From positions 1 through 50,867 of the forward strand of contig JAKQOG010000202.1 of assembly GCA_029565395.1 (NCBI GenBank): 50,867 bases of DNA. The letters are read 5' to 3'. Source of the stretch: Candidatus Hydrogenedentota bacterium (GTDB lineage: Bacteria; Hydrogenedentota; Hydrogenedentia; Hydrogenedentales; CAILVY01). The position numbers were made by a program, and so were the translations under genes. Under the pieces are notes generated by a model. That model saw nothing but the letters and a program-made list of their open reading frames with translations, did not search any database and was not told the origin of the DNA. Positions 35,508 through 43,032 of the stretch are shown here, piece after piece (positions within the stretch are counted from its first letter, which is position 1; every line of letters starts with the position of its first letter).

Positions 35508-38500
35508 TGGCAGTACCAGTGGAAATTTTTGAAGCTCTTCAGAAGGTCCGTGATCAGAATTCTTTTGTTCAAGGTCTACTTTGTGAAACGCTTGGTTGGC
35601 CGGTCAGCGGTTTGATCGAAGACGTTTCCTATAGTTGGTCTACGGAAGAGTTGAATGCACAGGATTTGAAAAACAAATTGGTTGATGGCTTGGTTTGGCA
35701 AATTCAACCATTCGTATCAAATCAACCCTGGGGCATCTTCATTTTGGAATTTAAAGAGCCTGATGTTTTTCTTACAGGTAGAGGAATCACAGGGATACTG
35801 AGAAAAGTCTTGCAGGGCTTGGTGCCTAACAGGCGAAAGGCTGCCTGCTTAGCTTCGTGGAATCAAGAAAATCTGCTTTTCATTGTTAATTATCAATACC
35901 AGCATTTCCGCTTCGCCTATTTTAAAGCCCCACAGGGAGACTTGAAGTCCGCTCCCTTGGCTTCCTTCGGATGGACCCATGGCGACTTGCATATTCGAAC
36001 ACTGTGTGAATATAACCTTCCCTCATTAGTCTATACGGAGAATGAAGGCGATGACTCCGGAAAATGGGTTAAGAACTGGTCACAAGCGTTCGATGTCGAA
36101 CGGGTCACCAAAGAGTTTTTTCGGGAATACCGGCAGGTATTTGAAAAGATTGAAACTGGTTTATCAGGAGTGCCGGAAGGTGATAAACGGAGGTTATATA
36201 CTCAACGTCTTTTCAATCGGTTAATGTTTCTTTACTTCATCCAGAAAAAGGACTGGCTATCATACAAAGGCCGGAAAGACTATCTGCGCGCTTTATACGA
36301 AAGTGGCTTGAGCATCCCTGCTCAAGGTTATAGTTTCGGCATTTCGGCAATGGGCAAGACAACACAACACACATCAAAAATCTTGCGCAGGGATGCACAA
36401 GCCACTCCAGATCCCTTGCGCAGGGATGCACAAGCCACTTCGGATCCCTTGCGCAGGGATGCACAAGCCACTTCAGATCCCTTGAGCACAGAGGCTCAAG
36501 CCACGCAAGAAGATTTCCTGAACGATCGGTTATATCCCTTGTTTTTTAATGGACTTAACCTGCGCCGTGAGGAGTTGAGCGAGGCGGATCAAAAACGGGT
36601 TGAAGAACAATGCGGCCATGTTCCCTATCTCAATGGCGGACTGTTCAGCATTGCCGACGAATATGATGAACGCGGAAAAGTAAGAATCCCGAACCATCTC
36701 TTGGGTATGGTATTAGATCTTTTTGACCGATACAACTTCACTGTCACTGAATCCACGCCTTTAAATGTTGAAGTAGCCGTGGACCCGGAGATGCTTGGCA
36801 AAGTCTTTGAAGAACTTATTACAGGAAGGCATGAGACCGGATCTTACTATACGCCGCGCCCTGTTGTGTCATTTATGTGCCGCGAAGCGCTCAAAGGCTA
36901 CCTCGCTAATGTTACGAAAGCCCCAATGGATGCCATTGCCGCAATGGTGGATCAGCACGATGTCACAGGTCTTTCAGCTTCCAATGCGCACAAGATCCTT
37001 GGGGCTCTTGATAAACTGAAAGCAGTCGATCCGGCGTGCGGTTCTGGCGCCTATTTACTCGGGTTGCTCCATGAAATGATAGATCTTTATCAACTTCTGT
37101 ACTCAGAAAAACTCGTCAGGGATGCCCGATCCCTTTACGAATTAAAGCTTAAAATTATCACCAACTGCCTGTATGGTGTGGATAGTGACGATTTTGCCGT
37201 GGGTATTGCACGGCTCCGGTTGTGGTTATCTCTGGCAGTGGATTCCGATGCGCCATTACCATTACCCAACCTCGACTTTAAAATTGAAATCGGCGACAGC
37301 CTCTTGGGTCCTGATCCAAGCGGCGGACAAGAACCGGATCTCCATCGCCACCAACTAATCAATCGTTTTGACTTCCTAAAAGCTGACTTCCTAAAAGCTC
37401 GAAAAGAATCTGAAAAAGAAAAGCTGAAAGCCGAAATAGATCGTATCCGCTCTGAAATCGCCGGTCACTCTCAGGCAGGGGATATACAAAGAGGTTTCGA
37501 TTGGCGTGTCGAGTTTGCTGAAGTCTTTTGTAGCGATCTCCCCATGCGAACCCTATGTGGCGAGTTCACATTTGTTAATGATGCCCAGGATCAGCAGGAA
37601 CTTCTTGAACACAATCCAGACGCCCGTGTATCTGGTTTCGATATTGTCCTGGCTAATCCCCCATATGTCCGCCAGGAACTTTTACGCGATATCAAGCCTG
37701 CCTTGAGAAAAGGCTACCCTGAAATTTATACCGGCACCGCTGATTTATACTGTTATTTTTACGCGCGGGCGCTTCAACTGCTCCGGCCTGGAGGCATGTT
37801 GGCCTTTATTTCCTCAAACAAATGGTTCCGCGCGGCCTATGGCGCCAACCTGCGCGAACATATCGCCGAAACCTGTCATGTTGTCAGTATAACGGATTTC
37901 GGAGAATTACCGGTATTTGAAAGTGCTGCAACATTCCCAATGGTTTTTATAGCTCAATACAAATCCCATCGCGGTTTACCAAGTAGCTTGCTTAGTAGCT
38001 TGCCCATCCTTGGGCAAAATAATAACAGTGGCTTGTCCATCCCTGGGCAAGATGATGTACTTGATCCCTTGGGCACAGATGCCCAAGCCACGATTGAAAA
38101 GCGTCAAGGCGCTTTTCTTCCTCACTGGACCCGTGAAGGTGGAATATACGCGGTTTCTTTTCGTCTTGCCGACTCCTTGCCCAAGCATGTATATGAAGCT
38201 TGGCTGGAAGAACGCGACAGATTACTCCAGAAAATGAAAGCCGATGGAGAAGGCCTTCAACCATCACAAGCAAGGCGGCTTCATAAAATCCATGCGGAGA
38301 AGGTGGAGAAGTATCTCGATGAGGGGCATGGCGCGTGTTATCTCTTAAAACCAGAGATTGCGAAAATCGTCGCAGATGCACTTTGCTTCTTTGACGGACA
38401 ACGCTACTGGCTTCATGCGTGGTGTGTGATGCCCAACCACGTCCATGCCGTGGTTCAGCCAATAGATGAAGTGAAGCTATCGCAGATAATGCATTCGTGG

Positions 38501-39703
38501 AAATCCTTCACCGCGAATGAGGCCAATAAAAAAATGAAGCACAAAGGTCCTTTCTGGCAACAGGAATCCTACGACCACCTGATCCGTGACGAGCAAGATT
38601 ACCTGCATGCCATTGACTACGCCCTTACTAATCCCGAAAATGCCGGCCTAAAAAATTGGCCATGGCGCAGTAGTTTGCCCCGTAGCTTGCCCATCCTTGG
38701 GCAAGAAAAGAGCAGTAGCTTGCCCATCCCTGGGCAAGAAAATAGCAGTAGCTTGTCCATCCCTGGGCAAGATAAACCTCTCAACCCATCCACACCCGTA
38801 AAATCCTTGGGCAAGGATGCCCAAGCCACTATCTTTACCCAAGTCAAATCCCTTGACCCGCCCTATCCCGATGTGTTGGCACTTGTCAAAAAGTGCGGCC
38901 AACCTCTCCCGCCCTCCGCACTTGCCGGTCCCAATTGGACTATGGCTTCCGCCACCGTGGCTGACCGTTTCAAGAAAATGCAACAAAATGGCATCCCCCT
39001 CGGTGAATATGTTAACGGACAGATTTTCTATGGAATAAAAACCGGTTTTAACAAAGCATTTGTCATTGATGGCGCTAAAAGAAATGAACTCATCGGTAGA
39101 GATCCCAAAAGTGAAGAGATCATTAAGCCTCTGGCAGTTGGGGATGACATCCGAAAATGGCATATTCGACACAATGATCGTTGGCTGATTGTCACAAAAA
39201 TTGGGACTGATATAAAACGTTATCCTTCCATCCTTTCTCATTTAAAAAGATTTCAAAAAGACCTTGAGGTCAGACAGGATCAAGGCAATCATTGGTGGGA
39301 ATTAAGAGCATGTGCTTATTATGATGCTTTTGATAGAGATAAGATAATTCTACCAGATATAGCAAAATCTTCCCGCTTTGCCTTCGATGTAAATGGCACA
39401 TATGTTGGCAATACCGCATACATTATTCCCAAAGTTGATTTGTATCTGCTTGGTGTTTTGAACTCAACTCATGTTTGGGATTATGCAAAAACAACATTCG
39501 CATGTCTTGGTGATCCTACAAAAGGCGGGCGATTCCGTTTTATTTACCAATCGTTAATTCAAATACCAATTCCTGTTGTGGATATAAACAATAGGGGAAA
39601 AATAGAAAACCTTGTAAAATCATGCCTTGACACAAAAGGCGTGGGGTGCGAAGATTGGGAACGAGAAATCGATGAACGTGTAGCCCCCTTATATGGCTTA
39701 TGA
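35507..39703 (+). CDS. Eco57I-like adenine methylase/specificity protein with embedded RAYT transposase
   Basis: The start at 35507 has GGAG nine bases upstream and is coupled to the helicase stop. The 1,398-residue protein carries an N-terminal region (1-265), a palindrome-encoded insert (266-333) and the methylase core: LEELITGRHETGSYYTP, motif I DPACGSGAYLLG at 508-519 and catalytic NPPY at 717-720. A second insert (about 826-1108) follows, then the TaqI-like target-recognition region (GIPLGEYVNGQIFYGIKTGFN, PLAVGDDIRKW, GNHWWELRACAYYDAF). Insert two contains a complete REP-associated tyrosine transposase (865-1058) with HVH at 978-980 in MPNHVH and Tyr1022 in ESYDHLIR, flanked by palindrome-encoded peptides (SLPIPGQ, DAQAT). 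The whole chain is open. Whether it is one chimera, cleaved, or inactive cannot be told. The 3' third is AT-rich. Confidence 0.9.
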   Translation: MAVPVEIFEALQKVRDQNSFVQGLLCETLGWPVSGLIEDVSYSWSTEELNAQDLKNKLVDGLVWQIQPFVSNQPWGIFILEFKEPDVFLTGRGITGILRKVLQGLVPNRRKAACLASWNQENLLFIVNYQYQHFRFAYFKAPQGDLKSAPLASFGWTHGDLHIRTLCEYNLPSLVYTENEGDDSGKWVKNWSQAFDVERVTKEFFREYRQVFEKIETGLSGVPEGDKRRLYTQRLFNRLMFLYFIQKKDWLSYKGRKDYLRALYESGLSIPAQGYSFGISAMGKTTQHTSKILRRDAQATPDPLRRDAQATSDPLRRDAQATSDPLSTEAQATQEDFLNDRLYPLFFNGLNLRREELSEADQKRVEEQCGHVPYLNGGLFSIADEYDERGKVRIPNHLLGMVLDLFDRYNFTVTESTPLNVEVAVDPEMLGKVFEELITGRHETGSYYTPRPVVSFMCREALKGYLANVTKAPMDAIAAMVDQHDVTGLSASNAHKILGALDKLKAVDPACGSGAYLLGLLHEMIDLYQLLYSEKLVRDARSLYELKLKIITNCLYGVDSDDFAVGIARLRLWLSLAVDSDAPLPLPNLDFKIEIGDSLLGPDPSGGQEPDLHRHQLINRFDFLKADFLKARKESEKEKLKAEIDRIRSEIAGHSQAGDIQRGFDWRVEFAEVFCSDLPMRTLCGEFTFVNDAQDQQELLEHNPDARVSGFDIVLANPPYVRQELLRDIKPALRKGYPEIYTGTADLYCYFYARALQLLRPGGMLAFISSNKWFRAAYGANLREHIAETCHVVSITDFGELPVFESAATFPMVFIAQYKSHRGLPSSLLSSLPILGQNNNSGLSIPGQDDVLDPLGTDAQATIEKRQGAFLPHWTREGGIYAVSFRLADSLPKHVYEAWLEERDRLLQKMKADGEGLQPSQARRLHKIHAEKVEKYLDEGHGACYLLKPEIAKIVADALCFFDGQRYWLHAWCVMPNHVHAVVQPIDEVKLSQIMHSWKSFTANEANKKMKHKGPFWQQESYDHLIRDEQDYLHAIDYALTNPENAGLKNWPWRSSLPRSLPILGQEKSSSLPIPGQENSSSLSIPGQDKPLNPSTPVKSLGKDAQATIFTQVKSLDPPYPDVLALVKKCGQPLPPSALAGPNWTMASATVADRFKKMQQNGIPLGEYVNGQIFYGIKTGFNKAFVIDGAKRNELIGRDPKSEEIIKPLAVGDDIRKWHIRHNDRWLIVTKIGTDIKRYPSILSHLKRFQKDLEVRQDQGNHWWELRACAYYDAFDRDKIILPDIAKSSRFAFDVNGTYVGNTAYIIPKVDLYLLGVLNSTHVWDYAKTTFACLGDPTKGGRFRFIYQSLIQIPIPVVDINNRGKIENLVKSCLDTKGVGCEDWEREIDERVAPLYGL
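36303..36504 (+). repeat. REP-like palindrome array 1, in frame in the methylase gene
   Basis: One forward unit (36303-36326: GTGG, arm CTTGAGCA, loop TCCC, arm TGCTCAAG) is followed by four inverted units ending in CCAC at 36382-36405, 36415-36438, 36448-36471 and 36481-36504. The inverted units start exactly 33 bases (11 codons) apart and encode LRRDAQATSDP-type repeats. Some stems carry compensated or single mismatched positions. There is no transposase in this array, so it was presumably seeded by the RAYT further downstream. Confidence 0.9.
37983..38091 (+). repeat. Left REP-like array of the RAYT element
   Basis: A truncated GTAGCTTG head (37983-37990) is followed by full forward units at 37995-38018 and 38028-38051 (33-base spacing) and one inverted unit at 38068-38091. 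Each full unit is GTRG, an 8-base arm, a 4-base TCCY-type loop and the opposite arm. GTAG next to a hairpin is the mark recognised by the E. coli REP transposase. Confidence 0.88.
38670..38829 (+). repeat. Right REP-like array of the RAYT element
   Basis: A degenerate GTAGTTTGCCCC head (38670) is followed by forward units at 38682-38705, 38715-38738 and 38748-38771, again 33 bases apart, and one inverted unit at 38806-38829. The arrangement mirrors the left array (forward run, then a single inverted copy), like a bacterial interspersed mosaic element. Confidence 0.88.
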
Positions 39704-39768
39704 TTGCTAACGGCCAAAACAAATACGTTGAATTGTAAAAAATGATACCCTACCAGCCTAAAATAAAC

Positions 39769-39889
39769 AAGGGGGACTTTCGTCCCCGGAGGAATCCTAC
39801 TACTTGGATATGCCAAGGTTCAGATTCCATTGACAGTGTACGGTGCGGATTCCCTGGAGTCAAGGAAAATAGCTCCTGAAATGAAACGC
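39769..39889 (+). repeat. Direct repeat copy 1 (~120 bases)
   Basis: It starts with GGGGGACTTTCGTCCCC, a small hairpin, and runs through CAAGGTTCAGATTCCATTGA to GCTCCTGAAATGAAACGC. It is mostly identical to the copy at 40696-40820. GGAATCC near 39791 can pair with GGATTCC near 39846, so it may fold. No known family was recognised. Confidence 0.75.
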
Positions 39890-40154
39890 CGCGGATATAG
39901 GGGGTGCGGGACGTACCAACACTCCACACGGCATGGAGCCGAATTTTGTCCGCGGTCATAATGAATTTTACACCCCTTCATTTTTACCGTCAAGTTCAAC
40001 ATCCTCAATGGAACCGCTTCCCTATGCTCTCTGGCAGATAACAAATGTATATATCGGGGTAAAAGTAATTGAACCCAGTAGCAATGAAATCATGAAGGCG
40101 CAGAAAGTTGGATAGGGAAGAAAAAAGAAACGCCTCTCCGAAGAGAAGCGTCGG

Positions 40155-40175
40155 CCCGGAGATGCGATCTCCGGG
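40155..40175. repeat. Perfect hairpin, 9-base stem
   Basis: CCCGGAGAT, loop GCG, ATCTCCGGG. A second imperfect hairpin lies just to its left (40128-40152). Function unknown; it has no T-run. Confidence 0.6.
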
Positions 40176-40190
40176 GGGGTATCTGCCTAA

Positions 40191-40320
40191 AGTGTACTAC
40201 ACGGCATCATTTTCATCAACAAGCTGGACCAATTGGGCGTGTGGGCTTTCCATGTTTGCCGTGATCCGCAAATGTTGGATCGCGAACTAGATTTTCTTTC
40301 AAAAGAATCTTCCCGCATCT
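40191..40320 (+). pseudogene. C-terminal gene fragment, unidentified
   Basis: The frame reads IIFINKLDQLGVWAFHVCRD, continues with PQMLDRELDFLSKESSRI and reaches a stop at 40318-40320. It has a protein-like composition but no start, and a stop codon lies just upstream at 40188-40190. It is probably the tail of a lost gene; the family was not recognised. Confidence 0.4.
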
Positions 40321-40361
40321 AAAACAACAAAATAGTCAATGAAGTGAAACAAACCTTGTAA

Positions 40362-40529
40362 CGAATTACTGTGTATGGCGATGCCGTACTGGATGATTTG
40401 TCTAGCCGGTTGACGGCTGACTTTGGCAAGGATTTCACAATAACCAATCTTAAATACATGCGGTCTTTTTATCGGGCGTTTCCAATTCGCCACGCACTGC
40501 GTGACGAATTGGAAAAGAAGCAGGAGTAA
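40362..40529 (+). pseudogene. DUF1016/YhcG-like fragment
   Basis: The frame reads YGDAVLDDLSSRLTADFGKD, then FTITNLKYMRSFYRAFPIRH, then ALRDELEKKQE and a stop. This matches the N-terminal DUF1016 region of YhcG-family PDDEXK nucleases (YGxxVLxxLSxRLTxxFGKGF, LxxMRxFYxxFP). There is no start codon, an in-frame stop lies immediately upstream, and the nuclease part is missing. It is a remnant of a defence-associated gene. Confidence 0.6.
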
Positions 40530-40627
40530 CATATATAAAGTTCCCAAATTGTGACGCAGTGCGTCACGAATTAAAATCAGCAGCAAAAGGGAAAACACTG
40601 CGTTCCGGATCGGCTTAGCCTTGCAAA

Positions 40628-40651
40628 AAGCGGCGGGGACGCCGCTTCTAC
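40628..40651 (-). repeat. Intergenic REP-like palindrome with a different stem
   Basis: On the minus strand the 24 bases read GTAG, arm AAGCGGCG, loop TCCC, arm CGCCGCTT. This is the same layout (GTAG + 8 + TCCC + 8) as the units in the methylase gene but with an unrelated stem. It could be a second REP family served by a different RAYT elsewhere in the genome. Confidence 0.65.
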
Positions 40652-40695
40652 CTATATGCGCTATTTCCACTGCATTCAACTATCGCGTAAAGAAA

Positions 40696-40820
40696 AAGGG
40701 GACTTTCGTCTCCAGGGGTATCCTACTACCTGGACGTGCCAAGGTTCAGATTCCATTGACAGTGTGCGGTGCGGATTCCCAGGAGTCAAGGGAAACGAAA
40801 TAGCTCCTGAAATGAAACGC
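40696..40820 (+). repeat. Direct repeat copy 2 (~120 bases)
   Basis: This is the second copy of the element at 39769-39889, in the same orientation and about 930 bases away. Differences are mostly single-base changes, plus a 4-base insertion after AGTCAAGG. A 19-base palindrome (GCGCAAAAT, C, ATTTTGCGC) follows at 40822-40840. Confidence 0.75.
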
Positions 40821-40989
40821 AGCGCAAAATCATTTTGCGCCAACGCTGGCTTTATTCCGGCTTTGTGGCCCCGTGCCCCTGTGAGATCTTTCTTTCAGTA
40901 CGTTCCAGTCTAGAGTCCCCTGGAGCCGTTTGCCGGGCCCGGAAAGATTGATGGTGCATGAAACGCGCGGGTTTGTTACAATCCCCAGC

Positions 40990-42348
40990 ATGGAAATGCC
41001 GTCGACAGAGATTTGGACCGTTACCCAGTTGACGCGGCGCGTGAAAGTGCTGTTGGAAACCACCGTGGGTCAGGTCTGGGTCGCGGGGGAGATTTCGAAT
41101 TGGAAAGTGGCTGCTTCAGGCCATGCGTATTTCACGCTGAAGGATAAGGACAGTCAGATTGATGCGGTGATGTTCCGCGGGCCGTTGACGCGGCTGTTGT
41201 TTCCGGTGGAAAACGGCTTGGAGGTCATTGCGCGCGGGCGCGTGACGGTATATGAAAAGCGGGGCAATTACCAGATTGTGATCGAAGACCTGCAGCCGAA
41301 GGGGATGGGCGCGCTGCAACTCGCTTTTGAGAAATTGAAGCAGAAACTCGATGCGGAAGGCCTGTTTGACGAGAAGCATAAGAAGCCGTTGCCCCTCCTG
41401 CCCCGGAGGATCGGGGTGGTCACTTCGCCCACGGGCGCGGCGATTCGCGATATCTTGAACGTGCTGGGCCGCCGTTTTGCGAATGTCCATGTAATTTTGT
41501 ATCCCACGCGTGTGCAGGGGGAGGAGGCGGCGGGGGAGATCGTGGCGGGAATCCGCGCGCTGGATAAATGGGGCGTGGACGTCATGATCGTGGGGCGCGG
41601 CGGCGGCTCGCTGGAAGATCTGTGGTCGTTCAATGAAGAGCGCGTGGTGCGCGCGATCTTTGATGCGAAAACACCGATCATTTCCGCTGTCGGCCATGAA
41701 ATCGATTTTACATTGTCGGATTTCGCCGCGGATATGCGCGCGCCGACGCCTTCCGCAGCGGCGGAATTGGTTATTCAGGAACGTACCGCGCTGCTGGAGC
41801 GTATTGCTCTGATCCGCAAGCGCATGGGGGGCGCCATGTCGCGCCGCGTGCAGGAATCGCGGCACCGGCTGAACGTGGCCCGGAGTTGCTATGTGTTCCG
41901 GCGTCCTGAAGAATTGGCGCGGCAGCGTCGGCAACAACACGATGAATTGCGGATGCGTCTGGACGGCGTGATGCTGGAGAAAGCGCGGGCGCATCGTTTG
42001 CGCGCGGACCGCGCGGCACATGCGCTGGCGTTGCTTTCGCCGGCCAGCCAGGTTCGCCAGGCCAAGGAACGCCGCATGGCGATTCAGTGGCGGCTGGCAC
42101 AAGCGATGACAGCCCTGCTGGAGCGGCGCCGGGCGCGGGTGCGTCCGCTGCTGGCGCAGTTGGACGCCTTGAGTCCGCTGGCGATTTTGGGACGGGGATA
42201 TGCGTTGGCGTGGAAGCTGCCGGAGCGCGCGTTGGTGCGCGCGGCTTCGCAGCTTGCGCTTCGGGATGAACTATATGTGCGGTTGGGCGAGGGCGCGGTA
42301 GTCACCGCGGTTACACGGATTGAGGATGCAAACCATGGCGCGAGCTAA
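40990..42348 (+). CDS. xseA: Exodeoxyribonuclease VII large subunit
   Basis: I place the start at the ATG at 40990 (453 residues, beginning MEMPSTEIWTVTQLTRRVK), because the family begins with this VTQL segment; upstream TTG and ATG codons add unconserved residues. An OB-fold nucleic-acid-binding domain (about 10-105) has VWVAGEISNWKVAASGHAYFTLKD. The catalytic domain has GVVTSPTGAAIRDIL, VIVGRGGGSLEDLWSFNEE and SAVGHEIDFTLSDFAADMRAPTPSAAAEL. A helical region and the closing LSPLAILGRGYALAW segment follow. It degrades single-stranded DNA with XseB. TACAAT at 40977 resembles a -10 box but lacks a clear -35. The xseB start lies inside its 3' end. Confidence 0.96.
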   Translation: MEMPSTEIWTVTQLTRRVKVLLETTVGQVWVAGEISNWKVAASGHAYFTLKDKDSQIDAVMFRGPLTRLLFPVENGLEVIARGRVTVYEKRGNYQIVIEDLQPKGMGALQLAFEKLKQKLDAEGLFDEKHKKPLPLLPRRIGVVTSPTGAAIRDILNVLGRRFANVHVILYPTRVQGEEAAGEIVAGIRALDKWGVDVMIVGRGGGSLEDLWSFNEERVVRAIFDAKTPIISAVGHEIDFTLSDFAADMRAPTPSAAAELVIQERTALLERIALIRKRMGGAMSRRVQESRHRLNVARSCYVFRRPEELARQRRQQHDELRMRLDGVMLEKARAHRLRADRAAHALALLSPASQVRQAKERRMAIQWRLAQAMTALLERRRARVRPLLAQLDALSPLAILGRGYALAWKLPERALVRAASQLALRDELYVRLGEGAVVTAVTRIEDANHGAS

Positions 42349-42709
42349 GAAAGAAACCGTGAAAAAAGAAGCTACATTCGAAAAAGATCTGGAGCAATTA
42401 GAAGCCATCGTGGCGGCTCTCGAAGAAGGTGGATTGTCGCTGGACGAGTCGCTCAAGCGCTTTGAGGAAGGCGTCAAGCTTTCGCGTTCCTGTGAAAAGG
42501 CCCTCACCGACGCGGAAAAGCGTATCGAGATCCTGTTGAAGAACACACAGGGCGCCCTGGAAGCGCGTGAACTGGTCGAGGAAAAGGAAGAAAAAGAAGA
42601 AGATAAGGAAGAAGAGGAAGAAGAGGCACAGGAAGAAGTCGATACGGATGAGCCTGTTCCGTCTGCCCCAAAAGAATCCCGCAGTACTCAGGAAGATTTG
42701 CCCTTCTAA
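42335..42709 (+). CDS. xseB: Exodeoxyribonuclease VII small subunit with acidic tail
   Basis: The start is the ATG at 42335, with GAGG about 9 bases upstream; it overlaps the xseA stop by 14 bases. The 124-residue protein has the XseB helical hairpin (about 14-72: FEKDLEQLEAIVAALEEGGLSLDESLKRFEEGVKL...CEKALTDAEKRIEIL). A C-terminal extension of ~50 residues is extremely rich in Glu (EEKEEKEEDKEEEEEE) and is longer than in typical XseB (~80 residues total). The acidic tail may be low-complexity drift. Confidence 0.93.
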   Translation: MARAKKETVKKEATFEKDLEQLEAIVAALEEGGLSLDESLKRFEEGVKLSRSCEKALTDAEKRIEILLKNTQGALEARELVEEKEEKEEDKEEEEEEAQEEVDTDEPVPSAPKESRSTQEDLPF

Positions 42710-43032
42710 AGCTATACCGCAAAAGAAATAGGCCCAATTTGTCCTTGGGCGTGCAACCCGCCAAGCCTCATTGAAAGTTCATTCCCCAATCGGGCTCTTC
42801 GGTAACATCTATGGCATCAAGAGGTTATCTTAATCCCATTCTTTTTCTTTTTATAATACATTGGACCATTTTCAAGAAAAAGTGAATGTAACGGCACATA
42901 GTATCGTCTGTATGGGTGATTGGCATACAATTGGTGTTACCAATCAGGAAAATTGAACAGCAGGTACGCAGTACAACGGGCGGGAAAACAGAAGATTCCA
43001 CAGAACCCGCCGGAATATAGGAGAGCGAATCC
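42710..43032. other. Intergenic region between xseB and the repeat-rich secreted protein
   Basis: About 320 bases without a gene. A weak hairpin (GCCCAA at 42732-42737 with TTGGGC at 42745-42750) follows xseB without a T-run. The second half is AT-rich and should hold the promoter of the next gene, but I could not pick a convincing -35/-10 pair. Confidence 0.5.

Larger units (their letters stand above)
37983..38829 (+). mobile_element. RAYT/REP element nested in frame in the methylase gene
   Basis: The element has a left palindrome array (37983-38091), a REP-associated tyrosine transposase coding region (about 38098-38676) and a right array (38670-38829). The transposase domain has the HUH motif His-Val-His in MPNHVH, the ESYDHLIR tyrosine, and the flanking family phrases FRLADSLP, FDGQRYWLHAWC, HSWKSFTANEANK and ALTNPENAGLKNWPW. 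It is complete for this family (~190 residues) but has no separate start, stop or ribosome site. It is translated as part of the methylase. The boundaries are inferred from where methylase-like sequence stops and resumes. Confidence 0.85.
39704..40929. other. Intergenic island of gene remnants, repeats and hairpins
   Basis: About 1.2 kb without an intact gene. It contains two ~120-base direct repeats, at least two gene fragments, and hairpins at 40155-40175, 40541-40570 (an 8-base stem, GTGACGCA with TGCGTCAC), 40628-40651 and 40822-40840. The base composition is mixed. It looks like a landing zone for mobile sequences beside the defence genes. Confidence 0.6.

Noticed and set aside
36382..36504. 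CRISPR-like array (24-base repeats every 33 bases)
   Set aside because: The 9-base gaps are nearly identical rather than unique spacers, the units are palindromic REPs with a GTRG head, and the stretch is translated as part of the methylase.
32364..39703. Full DISARM or BREX locus
   Set aside because: No drmA, drmB, drmC, pglZ, brxC or brxL homolog is present on either side; only two core genes exist.
39769..39889. Integron attC site or tRNA-like element in the direct repeats
   Set aside because: No GTTRRRY/RYYYAAC core pairs are present, and the GGTTCAGATTCC word does not sit in a cloverleaf with an acceptor stem.
40299..40679. 126-codon minus-strand frame in the remnant island
   Set aside because: It runs antisense through the DUF1016-like fragment and the REP hairpin, has no ribosome site and no family resemblance.
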